Assembly: GCA_937957895.1 (NCBI GenBank)
Contig: CALFEZ010000152.1
Coordinates: forward strand, 1 to 8,852
Length of the DNA: 8,852 bases
Source: an uncultured Erysipelotrichaceae bacterium
Lineage (GTDB): Bacteria > Bacillota_I > Bacilli_A > Erysipelotrichales > Erysipelotrichaceae
Direction of reading: 5' to 3'
In this document: positions 1 through 5,887 of the stretch, piece after piece
Numbering within the stretch: position 1 is the first letter of the stretch
How the letters are laid out: each line of letters begins with the position of its first letter
Position numbers and translations under genes: made by a program
The notes under the pieces: generated by a model
The model's database searches: none
Told to the model about the DNA's origin: nothing
The model's input: the letters and a program-made list of their open reading frames with translations, nothing else

Positions 1-680
1 ACTTCGCAGTTGTCCAAGCGCGTCAGTGAGTTGGTAAAATCCCGCTGGATCCGGACATCTTCAAACTTCATGACTGCTTCATAGGCTGCGATCGCTCTGA
101 GGAAATCAGAGATCTTGTCAGATGCTTTGACATACACGACATGCTGGGTGCGACGCTGGATGATCTTTGCCGGAAGTTCAAATCGTTTCATCACCCGTTG
201 GATAAACTTTGCCAGTGCCAGATCGGTAATGGCGATCTCTAAATGGTAGTTGCTGTTGGCAGGAGAGTTGACGCTTCCGCTTGCCAAAAAAGCTCCGGCC
301 AGATATGCCCGTGCACAGCACCCTTTTTTGACGACTTCCCGTGAAACATGATCAGCAAAACCATGTTGGTCGTACAGATTGAGATCTTCCAATATGTTTT
401 TGACATCGCTTTTGATCAATACGGCATACGTGTAGTTTTTCTTGAGTTTGACCTTTTTTAAAATCGCCAGTTCCGGATTGAGTTCGTAACGTTGTTTGAG
501 TAAGATCCAAAAGCGTTTGGCTGTGGTCGGGTTTTCAGTCTTAAAATGCAACTCCCATTGCTGATTGGTGATCGTCAATGTGGCATCACACTGCAACAAA
601 GCTGCCAGCTGTGCTCGCACACAACATGGTTTGAGTTCGTTTTGACTGATCTCTGATTTGACTTCACTGGTAAATGACAT
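1..680 (-). CDS. whiA: WhiA, N-terminal part (gene truncated by the window edge)
   Basis: This is the N-terminal 226 residues of WhiA, a DNA-binding protein related to LAGLIDADG homing endonucleases that has lost nuclease activity. In Streptomyces it is a sporulation regulator; in Bacillus it influences cell division and chromosome segregation. I translated the minus strand by hand: it opens with MSFTSEVKSE, has a Cys-Cys pair at 19-20, then the family-typical GCCARAYLAGAFLASGSVN block at 120-138 followed by YHLEI (145-149). Near the edge it reads VRIQRDFTNSLTRLDNCE, matching the conserved segment before the C-terminal helix-turn-helix. That helix-turn-helix (the family is a little over 300 residues) lies outside the window. 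The ATG is set by AAGGAG seven bases upstream, inside the end of yvcK. The 4-base gap after yvcK suggests co-transcription and coupling. The yvcK-whiA adjacency is the standard Bacillota and Actinobacteria order. Confidence 0.95.
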   Translation of the reverse strand, partial: MSFTSEVKSEISQNELKPCCVRAQLAALLQCDATLTITNQQWELHFKTENPTTAKRFWILLKQRYELNPELAILKKVKLKKNYTYAVLIKSDVKNILEDLNLYDQHGFADHVSREVVKKGCCARAYLAGAFLASGSVNSPANSNYHLEIAITDLALAKFIQRVMKRFELPAKIIQRRTQHVVYVKASDKISDFLRAIAAYEAVMKFEDVRIQRDFTNSLTRLDNCE

Positions 681-684
681 CGAT

Positions 685-1632
685 CTACTCCTTAAAAAAC
701 TTCTTGTCTAAAAGGGCTGCCACCTTTCGAGGACTGTGAGTCACAAGACCCCCTTTGAACTCCAAAAGCGGAGCCTGTATCACCGGATACTCATGGGTAT
801 CTTGTTGCAAGAGGATCTGGTGGGTTTCTTCCTGCTCATAACGTGCCAAAACATCCGGAGGGATCACATCGTTGGCCACGATCACGGCATCCACTTTGTT
901 TTTGGAATGGTCGATGATCGCCTGCACATGATCTTCCACACTGTACCCGTCAGTTTCTCCTGTCTGACTCATGGCATTGCATACATAGATCTTTTTGGCT
1001 GAAGAACGAGATAGAGCATGCTGGATATCAGGTATGATCAGATTCGGACATATGGACGTATACAAGCTCCCGATCCCGTAGATGATGAAATCTGCCTGAT
1101 CGATCGCTTGGATCGCTTGTCTGGATGCCCTTACTTCTTCCTGATAAAACACTTCCTTGATCCGGTTTCGACGGGTGGGGATGTTGGCTTCCCCTTTGAC
1201 GATGGTGCCATCGAGCATGCGGGCAAACAAGGTGATCACCTGCAATGTCGATGGGACGATATCCCCCTTGACATTGAGTACTTTGGAAATGGTACCGATC
1301 GACTCCATGAAGTTGCCGCTATGTTCAACCATAGCAGTCAAAATCAGATTGCCAAGATTATGACCGGCGATCTCTGAACTCATGGCATCCTTAAAACGAT
1401 AGCTCATCAACTGAGAAAGCAATGTTTCCGAAGCTGCCATGGCGATCATCACATCCCGAATGTCTCCCATGGCAGGGATATCGAATTGTTTGCGTAAACG
1501 ACCGGTGCTGCCACCATCATCGGCAACCGTCACTAAACTTGTTAAAAAGATGTCTTCATTCAACTTCAATCCTCGCAGCAAAGTGGACTGTCCTCGTCCA
1601 CCGCCGATCACTACGACGTTTTTCTTTTTCAT
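685..1632 (-). CDS. yvcK: YvcK/GlmR family (CofD-like) regulator of cell-wall precursor metabolism
   Basis: A full-length (315 aa) member of the YvcK/GlmR/MgfK family, whose fold resembles CofD (2-phospho-L-lactate transferase). In B. subtilis the protein binds UDP-sugars and stimulates GlmS, and it is needed for growth on gluconeogenic carbon. Visible motifs, in order: the nucleotide/UDP-sugar loop VVIGGGRGQS at 7-16 (usually GGGTG), TVADDGGSTGRLR at 35-47, GDIRDV at 56-61, AGHNLGNL at 89-96, GIGSLYTS at 186-193 (usually GPGSLYTS), and VCNAMSQTGETDGY at 217-230 followed by DHVQAI. It starts with ATG one base after the rapZ TGA and has no clear Shine-Dalgarno, only a weak GAG about 13 bases upstream, so translation is probably coupled to rapZ. 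The stop is TAG. The family assignment is secure. The regulatory role is by homology, and two departures in the binding loops are noted under findings. Confidence 0.95.
   Translation of the reverse strand: MKKKNVVVIGGGRGQSTLLRGLKLNEDIFLTSLVTVADDGGSTGRLRKQFDIPAMGDIRDVMIAMAASETLLSQLMSYRFKDAMSSEIAGHNLGNLILTAMVEHSGNFMESIGTISKVLNVKGDIVPSTLQVITLFARMLDGTIVKGEANIPTRRNRIKEVFYQEEVRASRQAIQAIDQADFIIYGIGSLYTSICPNLIIPDIQHALSRSSAKKIYVCNAMSQTGETDGYSVEDHVQAIIDHSKNKVDAVIVANDVIPPDVLARYEQEETHQILLQQDTHEYPVIQAPLLEFKGGLVTHSPRKVAALLDKKFFKE
688..693 (-). promoter_or_regulatory. Shine-Dalgarno sequence of whiA
   Basis: AAGGAG on the minus strand sits seven bases before the whiA ATG and overlaps the last codons of yvcK. 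It fixes the whiA start and ties its translation to yvcK. Confidence 0.8.
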
Positions 1633-1633
1633 A

Positions 1634-2482
1634 TCATTTCATGTCTCGATGCCGCTTGTAACAATTGTATTTTTCTGAAAACCGTTCAAAAAGCCAATTG
1701 ACCGTCACAACCGATCGATGTTGTCCCCCCGTACATCCAATGGCTACTGTAAAATGGTTCTTCCCTTCTTCCACATATTCCTTGAATGAGTAATCCAAAA
1801 ATTCTTCCAAACGTCTCAGATATTCCTGCGTTTGTGCTTGTTTCATCACATAGTCGATGACTTTGGGGTTCTCCCCGTTTTCAAATTTCAACTCATCGAC
1901 CCAAAACGGATTTTTCAAAAATCGCACGTCAAATAGCAGATCCGCATCCATCGGGATGCCATTTTTAAATCCAAATGAAATGAAACTGATCGAAAACACC
2001 GGCACCGAAGTCAGCTTGAAAACTTCATTGAGTTTCTTACGTAGTTCGATTTCTGTCATGTTGGATGTATCGATAGTCAAATAGGCTTTGTCTTTGAAAT
2101 CATCGAACATGTCTTTTTCGATCTCGATCGCTTCTTCGAGTGTTTGAGCTTTATTGGAAAGCAGCATCGGATGAGTGCGACGCGTTGATTTGTATCGAGC
2201 CAGTAAAGTATCCACATCTGCTTCTAGATAAAGGATGCGCATGTCGGCATCGATGTTTCGAAATCTCCGAACAAAATCCGGAAGATCCAATGCAGATGTC
2301 GCGATCGCCAGATTATCAAATCGCGGATCTTGTTCATCCACTGCCAAATGGATCAGATTTCTCAGAAGCTGGGGAGGAAACTGATCGATGGCATGATATC
2401 CCATGTCTTCCAGTATCCCCATGGCGATCGTTTTGCCCGCTCCCGACATTCCCGTCACCAGTATGATCTTGCGTTTTTCCAT
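1634..2482 (-). CDS. rapZ: RapZ/YvcJ nucleotide-binding protein
   Basis: A full-length (282 aa) RapZ/YvcJ P-loop protein. In E. coli RapZ delivers the small RNA GlmZ to RNase E and so tunes GlmS; in B. subtilis YvcJ binds and hydrolyses nucleotides and affects competence. Visible features: Walker A GMSGAGKT at 11-18 (usually ending KS), a Walker-B-like strand ILYLEA at 83-88, STRRTHPM at 99-106, the family block SFGFKNGIPMDADLLFDVRFLKNP inside 169-192, and the C-terminal GCTGGQHRSV at 249-258, which belongs to the domain used for RNA and partner binding in E. coli. The ATG is preceded by GAGGTGA four bases upstream. The gene ends in TGA, one base before yvcK. Its 68-base distance from trxB, with promoter-like and terminator-like sequence between, suggests that it heads a rapZ-yvcK-whiA unit. 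Whether it has an RNA client here cannot be told from the sequence. Confidence 0.96.
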   Translation of the reverse strand: MEKRKIILVTGMSGAGKTIAMGILEDMGYHAIDQFPPQLLRNLIHLAVDEQDPRFDNLAIATSALDLPDFVRRFRNIDADMRILYLEADVDTLLARYKSTRRTHPMLLSNKAQTLEEAIEIEKDMFDDFKDKAYLTIDTSNMTEIELRKKLNEVFKLTSVPVFSISFISFGFKNGIPMDADLLFDVRFLKNPFWVDELKFENGENPKVIDYVMKQAQTQEYLRRLEEFLDYSFKEYVEEGKNHFTVAIGCTGGQHRSVVTVNWLFERFSEKYNCYKRHRDMK

Positions 2483-2499
2483 GATCTCACCTCACGCTC

Positions 2500-2528
2500 A
2501 TTCTACCACGCACCCGGGTGTTTCACAA
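2500..2528 (-). promoter_or_regulatory. Candidate promoter for rapZ-yvcK-whiA
   Basis: On the minus strand TTGTGA (2523-2528, 4 of 6 to the -35 consensus) is followed after exactly 17 bases by TAGAAT (2500-2505, 5 of 6 to TATAAT). A TG one base before the -10 makes it an extended -10. The spacer contains the perfect 10-bp palindrome CACCCGGGTG (2511-2520). The predicted start point, near 2493, leaves a leader of only about 11 bases holding the ribosome binding site, which is short but workable. This is pattern matching only. Confidence 0.42.
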
Positions 2529-2533
2529 TAATC

Positions 2534-2570
2534 AAAAAGAAAACATGCAATCATGTATCGTGTTGCATGT
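2534..2570 (-). terminator. Weak terminator-like hairpin over the end of trxB
   Basis: On the minus strand ACATGCAA (2563-2570) can pair perfectly with TTGCATGT (2543-2550) across a 12-base loop that contains the trxB TGA stop. The 3' arm runs into a T-rich tract, TTT-C-TTTTT (2534-2542). The stem is only 8 bp with 3 G/C pairs, and an overlapping competing stem exists (AAAACATG at 2571-2578 with CATGTTTT at 2540-2547). It would at best attenuate read-through. Confidence 0.4.
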
Positions 2571-3489
2571 CATGTTTTTGGATGTAATGGAATGCCTGCT
2601 GGGCAGCGATCGCACCATCTCCGGTAGCGGTAACGATCTGTCGAAGTGGCTTATCGCACACATCCCCGGCTCCGTAAAGTCCCGGTATGGCCGTTTCCAT
2701 CTTTTCATTGACGATCAGATAACCTTCATCAGTCAGGATGTCCAGCTTGGTTACTATCGATGTTGCCGGAACCGCTCCGATGTATTGAAAAACGGCATTG
2801 GTCTGGATCGTCTGAAGTTCACCGGTTAAAGAGTGTTGCAACACCAATCCGCTGATTTTGTTGTCTTTGACTTCATATGCTACCGGTTTGTGTAGTTTGA
2901 TAAACTCGATCTTGGGGTTGCGGCTGGCAATATCGACAGCTGTCTTGTCAGCCCGAAACACATCCCGCCGGATGATGACATATACCTTGCTGGCAAACTG
3001 TGTCAGATAGACAGCTTCTTCCAGGGCGGAATTGCCGCCACCGATGACACTGACGATCTGGTCTTTGTAAAAGGCCCCGTCACATACCGCACAAAACGAC
3101 ACTCCCCGTCCGACAAGTTTGTCTTCATTTTCAAGCCCCAGGCGATTTTCCACGGTACCGGTCGCCATGATGACGGTTTTTCCGTAGTAGACGTTGTCTT
3201 GAGCCACCACTTCAAGGTGATCTTTGTGTTTGATCACTTCTTCCACCTGTCCGTACTGATAGATGACTCCCAAAGACTGAGCATGATCGAACATGGTCAT
3301 GGCCAGATCGACTCCGGTAATGGTTTTGATGCCGGGCCAGTTGCATATCTCATAGGTTTTGACCAGTTTGCCTCCGGGTGCTTCCGGTTCGATCATGATC
3401 GCACTCAACCCTGCACGGGCAGCATAGATCCCGGCAGTCATGCCCGCCGGTCCTGCTCCCAAAATGATTACGTCGTAGAGCGTGTCCAA
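2551..3489 (-). CDS. trxB: Thioredoxin reductase (NADPH, FAD flavoprotein)
   Basis: A full-length (312 aa) low-molecular-weight thioredoxin reductase. It is cytosolic and passes electrons from NADPH through FAD and a redox disulfide to thioredoxin. Motifs: FAD-binding GAGPAG at 11-16, the redox-active CAVCDG at 133-138, the NADPH Rossmann loop GGGNSA at 150-155 (commonly GGGDSA), RRDVFRA at 174-180 for the 2'-phosphate (the usual preceding His is Ile173), and the second FAD motif GLYGAGDV at 270-277 followed by RQIVTATGDGAIAA. The start is TTG: the conserved N-terminus DVIILGAGPAG requires this frame, no ATG lies near, and AAGGAGG stands seven bases before the TTG. The first 22 bases overlap the end of lgt-HAD in another frame, so translation is likely coupled. 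The stop is TGA. No thioredoxin gene is in the window. Confidence 0.97.
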   Translation of the reverse strand: MDTLYDVIILGAGPAGMTAGIYAARAGLSAIMIEPEAPGGKLVKTYEICNWPGIKTITGVDLAMTMFDHAQSLGVIYQYGQVEEVIKHKDHLEVVAQDNVYYGKTVIMATGTVENRLGLENEDKLVGRGVSFCAVCDGAFYKDQIVSVIGGGNSALEEAVYLTQFASKVYVIIRRDVFRADKTAVDIASRNPKIEFIKLHKPVAYEVKDNKISGLVLQHSLTGELQTIQTNAVFQYIGAVPATSIVTKLDILTDEGYLIVNEKMETAIPGLYGAGDVCDKPLRQIVTATGDGAIAAQQAFHYIQKHDMQHDT

Positions 3490-4922
3490 TGGATGTCCTC
3501 CTTCACGATATCCAGCAGTTCCCTAAGATCGGTGATGATGGCGTTGGGTTTGGCAGAAACCAACTCCGCTTCTCTGGATGGGTTGCTCATCATCGCTACC
3601 GTATACACTCCGGCTGCGATACCGGCCTGCATATCGATCAGCGTATCTCCAACGTAGATCACAGAGTCATGACCTTTGGAAAGCTGTTTGCATGCAGCGA
3701 AGATCCCTTCCGGATCAGGCTTATGGTTTTTGACATCGTCAAATCCGATGACGACATCAAACAAGTCTCTCATATCGAACAAGTCCATGCCATAGTGGAC
3801 CATGGAAGTGACTTTGGATGATACGACTCCAACCAGATATCCTTCTTCCTTCAATTTTGATACCACTTCTTTGGCATGCGGGATCGGTTTGACCATCTCA
3901 TGATGCATTTGTTTGTTGATGGTGCGATATTCTTCTATCAGTTGATCGATCATGGACTGATCGAAATATTTCCCAAACGTCTTAAACAAAGGTGGCCCAA
4001 CGAAGCTGTTAAGTGTTTCTTCGTCAAACTCCAACTCTGGTTTATGGGTTTTGATCACATGCTGGATGCCTTTTTTGACCGTCTCTTCGGTATCCATCAA
4101 TGTCCCGTCAAAATCAAAGAGGATGATCGGTTTTTCCTTTTTGGTCATCTTGCGGAAAACACCCATCGTACCGATGATGCCTACCAAAACAAAGCCGATC
4201 GACACCAGTTGTGCGGAACGCAGCCCCATAAACATCAAGCTGTCCGAACGGAACCCTTCAATGAAAAATCGGGTCACACCATACCACATCAAATAAGCAT
4301 AAAGCAGATCTCCGCGTTTGGGGTTGCTGAATTTTTTATAAACAAATACGATCAGTAAAAACCCGACGACGTTGAGTACTGATTCATATAAGAACGTCGG
4401 CTCGCGGTATGCTCCGTTGATAAACATATGATTGGCGATAAATGATGGCCACCCTTGGTAAAATGACGGATCGACGACTCTGCCAAAGGCTTCCTGGTTC
4501 AAAAAGTTGCCCCAGCGCCCGATCGCCTGTGCGATCAGGATATTGGGTACGACGGCATCTGCCAGACGCATGAATGAGATATTGTGTTTTTTTACATACC
4601 AATATCCAAAAGCTGCACCCGTAAACAATCCACCCTGAATGGCAAGACCACCTTCCCAGGTCATAAAGATATGCAAAGGGTTTTGCAGATAATACAGCGG
4701 ATCGGAAAAAGCAACATACCATAAACGAGTTCCGATCACCCCCGTAAGCAGTGTCCCGACAAAAAGATCGTCTCCGACTTTGGAATCGTAGCCGATTTTT
4801 TTGAAGTTTCTAAGACTCAGATAATATGTAAGGTATGCTCCTGTCAGGATAAGTACGGCATACCATCGGATCGAGATCGGTCCGATCGTAACAAATGTTT
4901 GCATGTCTTCAAAAAATCGCAT
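3468..4922 (-). CDS. lgt: Fusion: prolipoprotein diacylglyceryl transferase (Lgt) + HAD phosphatase (PpaX-like)
   Basis: One uninterrupted 484-codon frame holds two enzymes. Residues 1 to about 257 are Lgt, the multi-span membrane enzyme that moves diacylglycerol from phosphatidylglycerol to the lipobox Cys. Visible: WEGGLAIQGG at 89-98, IGRWGNFLNQEAFG at 135-148 (Arg136, Asn139, Asn142, Glu144), EPTFLYES at 174-181, RFFIEGFRSD at 218-227 and a last hydrophobic segment at about 237-256. After a linker of fewer than ten residues (RKMTKKEKP), residues about 266-484 form a HAD hydrolase: FDFDGTLMDT at 269-278 (nucleophile Asp270, acid/base Asp272), VVSS at 366-369, Lys401 in HKPDP, and VGDTLID at 424-430. 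Its length and its place beside hprK match PpaX, the pyrophosphatase acting on PPi from HPr(Ser-P) dephosphorylation; a phosphoglycolate phosphatase is the alternative. ATG 4922 is chosen because AAGGAG lies eight bases upstream; a GTG at 4931 overlaps that site. The usual C-in topology of Lgt would put the HAD domain in the cytoplasm. Confidence 0.93.
   Translation of the reverse strand: MRFFEDMQTFVTIGPISIRWYAVLILTGAYLTYYLSLRNFKKIGYDSKVGDDLFVGTLLTGVIGTRLWYVAFSDPLYYLQNPLHIFMTWEGGLAIQGGLFTGAAFGYWYVKKHNISFMRLADAVVPNILIAQAIGRWGNFLNQEAFGRVVDPSFYQGWPSFIANHMFINGAYREPTFLYESVLNVVGFLLIVFVYKKFSNPKRGDLLYAYLMWYGVTRFFIEGFRSDSLMFMGLRSAQLVSIGFVLVGIIGTMGVFRKMTKKEKPIILFDFDGTLMDTEETVKKGIQHVIKTHKPELEFDEETLNSFVGPPLFKTFGKYFDQSMIDQLIEEYRTINKQMHHEMVKPIPHAKEVVSKLKEEGYLVGVVSSKVTSMVHYGMDLFDMRDLFDVVIGFDDVKNHKPDPEGIFAACKQLSKGHDSVIYVGDTLIDMQAGIAAGVYTVAMMSNPSREAELVSAKPNAIITDLRELLDIVKEDIHWTRSTT
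3497..3503 (-). promoter_or_regulatory. Shine-Dalgarno sequence that sets the TTG start of trxB
   Basis: A consensus AAGGAGG on the minus strand, seven bases before TTG (3487-3489). It lies inside the 3' end of the lgt-HAD reading frame. This is the main support for the non-ATG start. Confidence 0.85.
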
Positions 4923-4927
4923 GTTGA

Positions 4928-5878
4928 TCACTCCTTGTTTTGTGTGTTTTGGTCGACGATGTATTGATACACACGTTCATCGAACTCTTTTGCTGCATCG
5001 ATCCCTTTTTGTTTAAGGGTATAATCGGTCACGGCTGCTTCGATCAAGACCGCCAGGTTGCGTCCTTCTTTGACCGGCAAGATCAATTGCGGGACATCGA
5101 TCCCCATGATCGTGGTGTGGTTGGTGATATCGACACCGACTCGTTTGTATGCTTTGCCTTCCTGCCATTTTTCCAGATAGACGATAAAGTCGATCCTGGC
5201 ATGATCCAGCAAGGCACTGGCTCCAAACATGCGCTGCACATCGATCACACCAATGCCACGCAACTCCAGCATGCCCTTGAGCAATGTCGGAGCAATGCCG
5301 ACGATGTGGTTATGGACGCGACGCACATCCACACGATCATCCGATACCAGCACATGCCCTTTGCGAATCAACTCCAGGCCGACCTCGCTTTTGCCCATGC
5401 CACTGGCTCCGGTGATCAGCACTCCTTTTCCAAAGACATTCATGAGTACTCCATGGAGGGTGTCCATTTCAGCCAGCTGCTCGTCCAAAAACGAGATGAC
5501 ATCGACCATCAACTGATAGGTCTTCATGTTTGTGGAAAAGATTGGGAAGTTTTTGTATTGTGCGATCTCAAACAAGATCGGCGGACATGGATAGCTTCTG
5601 GCAATGATGATGCCCGGGGTGTATCCATCGGTCAGTTTGTCGAATACTTCTCTCTGAGTGATTTCATCCATGGTTTTGATGTATGCCATTTCCTTGTCAC
5701 CCATGATGTTGATGCGTCGCGGTTCGGTGTGTTCGAAAAATCCAACCAACTCCAATCCGGGACGATTGACATCCGGAACGACGACCCAGCGATCGAGTGA
5801 TTCTTCATTGCCGGTGATTTGCTTGAACTTGAAATATTCGTTGAATTTGCGCATTGTGCACTTTTCTTCAAATACCAT
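4928..5878 (-). CDS. hprK: HPr kinase/phosphorylase
   Basis: A full-length (316 aa) bifunctional HprK/P. It phosphorylates HPr of the sugar phosphotransferase system on a serine, and dephosphorylates it by phosphorolysis, yielding pyrophosphate; this drives catabolite control in Bacillota. Motifs: catalytic-region His142 in LHGV, Walker A GASGMGKS at 157-164, LVSDDRVDV at 177-185 with the Asp pair 180-181, the HprK signature ELRGIGVIDV at 205-214, and C-terminal PVKEGRNLAVLIE at 268-280. The ATG at 5878 follows AGGAGG by five bases, and that site overlaps the uvrA stop. The family's usual start corresponds to Met9 (5854), which has no good ribosome site, so an 8-residue extension is likely real. 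It begins 9 bases after uvrA and its stop codon lies between the lgt ribosome site and the lgt ATG, so it is clearly in the same operon. A PpaX-like domain is encoded by the next gene, which fits the need to remove PPi. Confidence 0.97.
   Translation of the reverse strand: MVFEEKCTMRKFNEYFKFKQITGNEESLDRWVVVPDVNRPGLELVGFFEHTEPRRINIMGDKEMAYIKTMDEITQREVFDKLTDGYTPGIIIARSYPCPPILFEIAQYKNFPIFSTNMKTYQLMVDVISFLDEQLAEMDTLHGVLMNVFGKGVLITGASGMGKSEVGLELIRKGHVLVSDDRVDVRRVHNHIVGIAPTLLKGMLELRGIGVIDVQRMFGASALLDHARIDFIVYLEKWQEGKAYKRVGVDITNHTTIMGIDVPQLILPVKEGRNLAVLIEAAVTDYTLKQKGIDAAKEFDERVYQYIVDQNTQNKE
4931..4936 (-). promoter_or_regulatory. Shine-Dalgarno sequence of lgt-HAD
   Basis: AAGGAG on the minus strand, eight bases before ATG 4920-4922, formed from the last codons of hprK. 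It physically overlaps the upstream in-frame GTG (4929-4931), which therefore cannot be the start it serves. Confidence 0.8.
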
Positions 5879-5887
5879 GATGACCTC

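Noticed and set aside
3876..4358. Plus-strand open frame of 160 codons opposite lgt-HAD
   Set aside because: It spans the fusion junction, so I considered it as a clue to a split gene, but it shows no domain and simply mirrors the opposite coding strand.
4384..4722. Minus-strand 112-codon frame inside lgt
   Set aside because: Out-of-frame reading of the Lgt catalytic region; no independent ribosome site or domain.
4929..4931. GTG as the start of lgt-HAD
   Set aside because: The GTG overlaps the AAGGAG ribosome site itself. The ATG at 4922 is correctly spaced from it.
4940..5800. Long plus-strand open frame (286 codons) opposite hprK
   Set aside because: It is fully antisense to a well-conserved hprK, has no recognisable domain and its Cys/His/Asp-rich composition is what the reverse frame of these codons gives. 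I treat it as a shadow.
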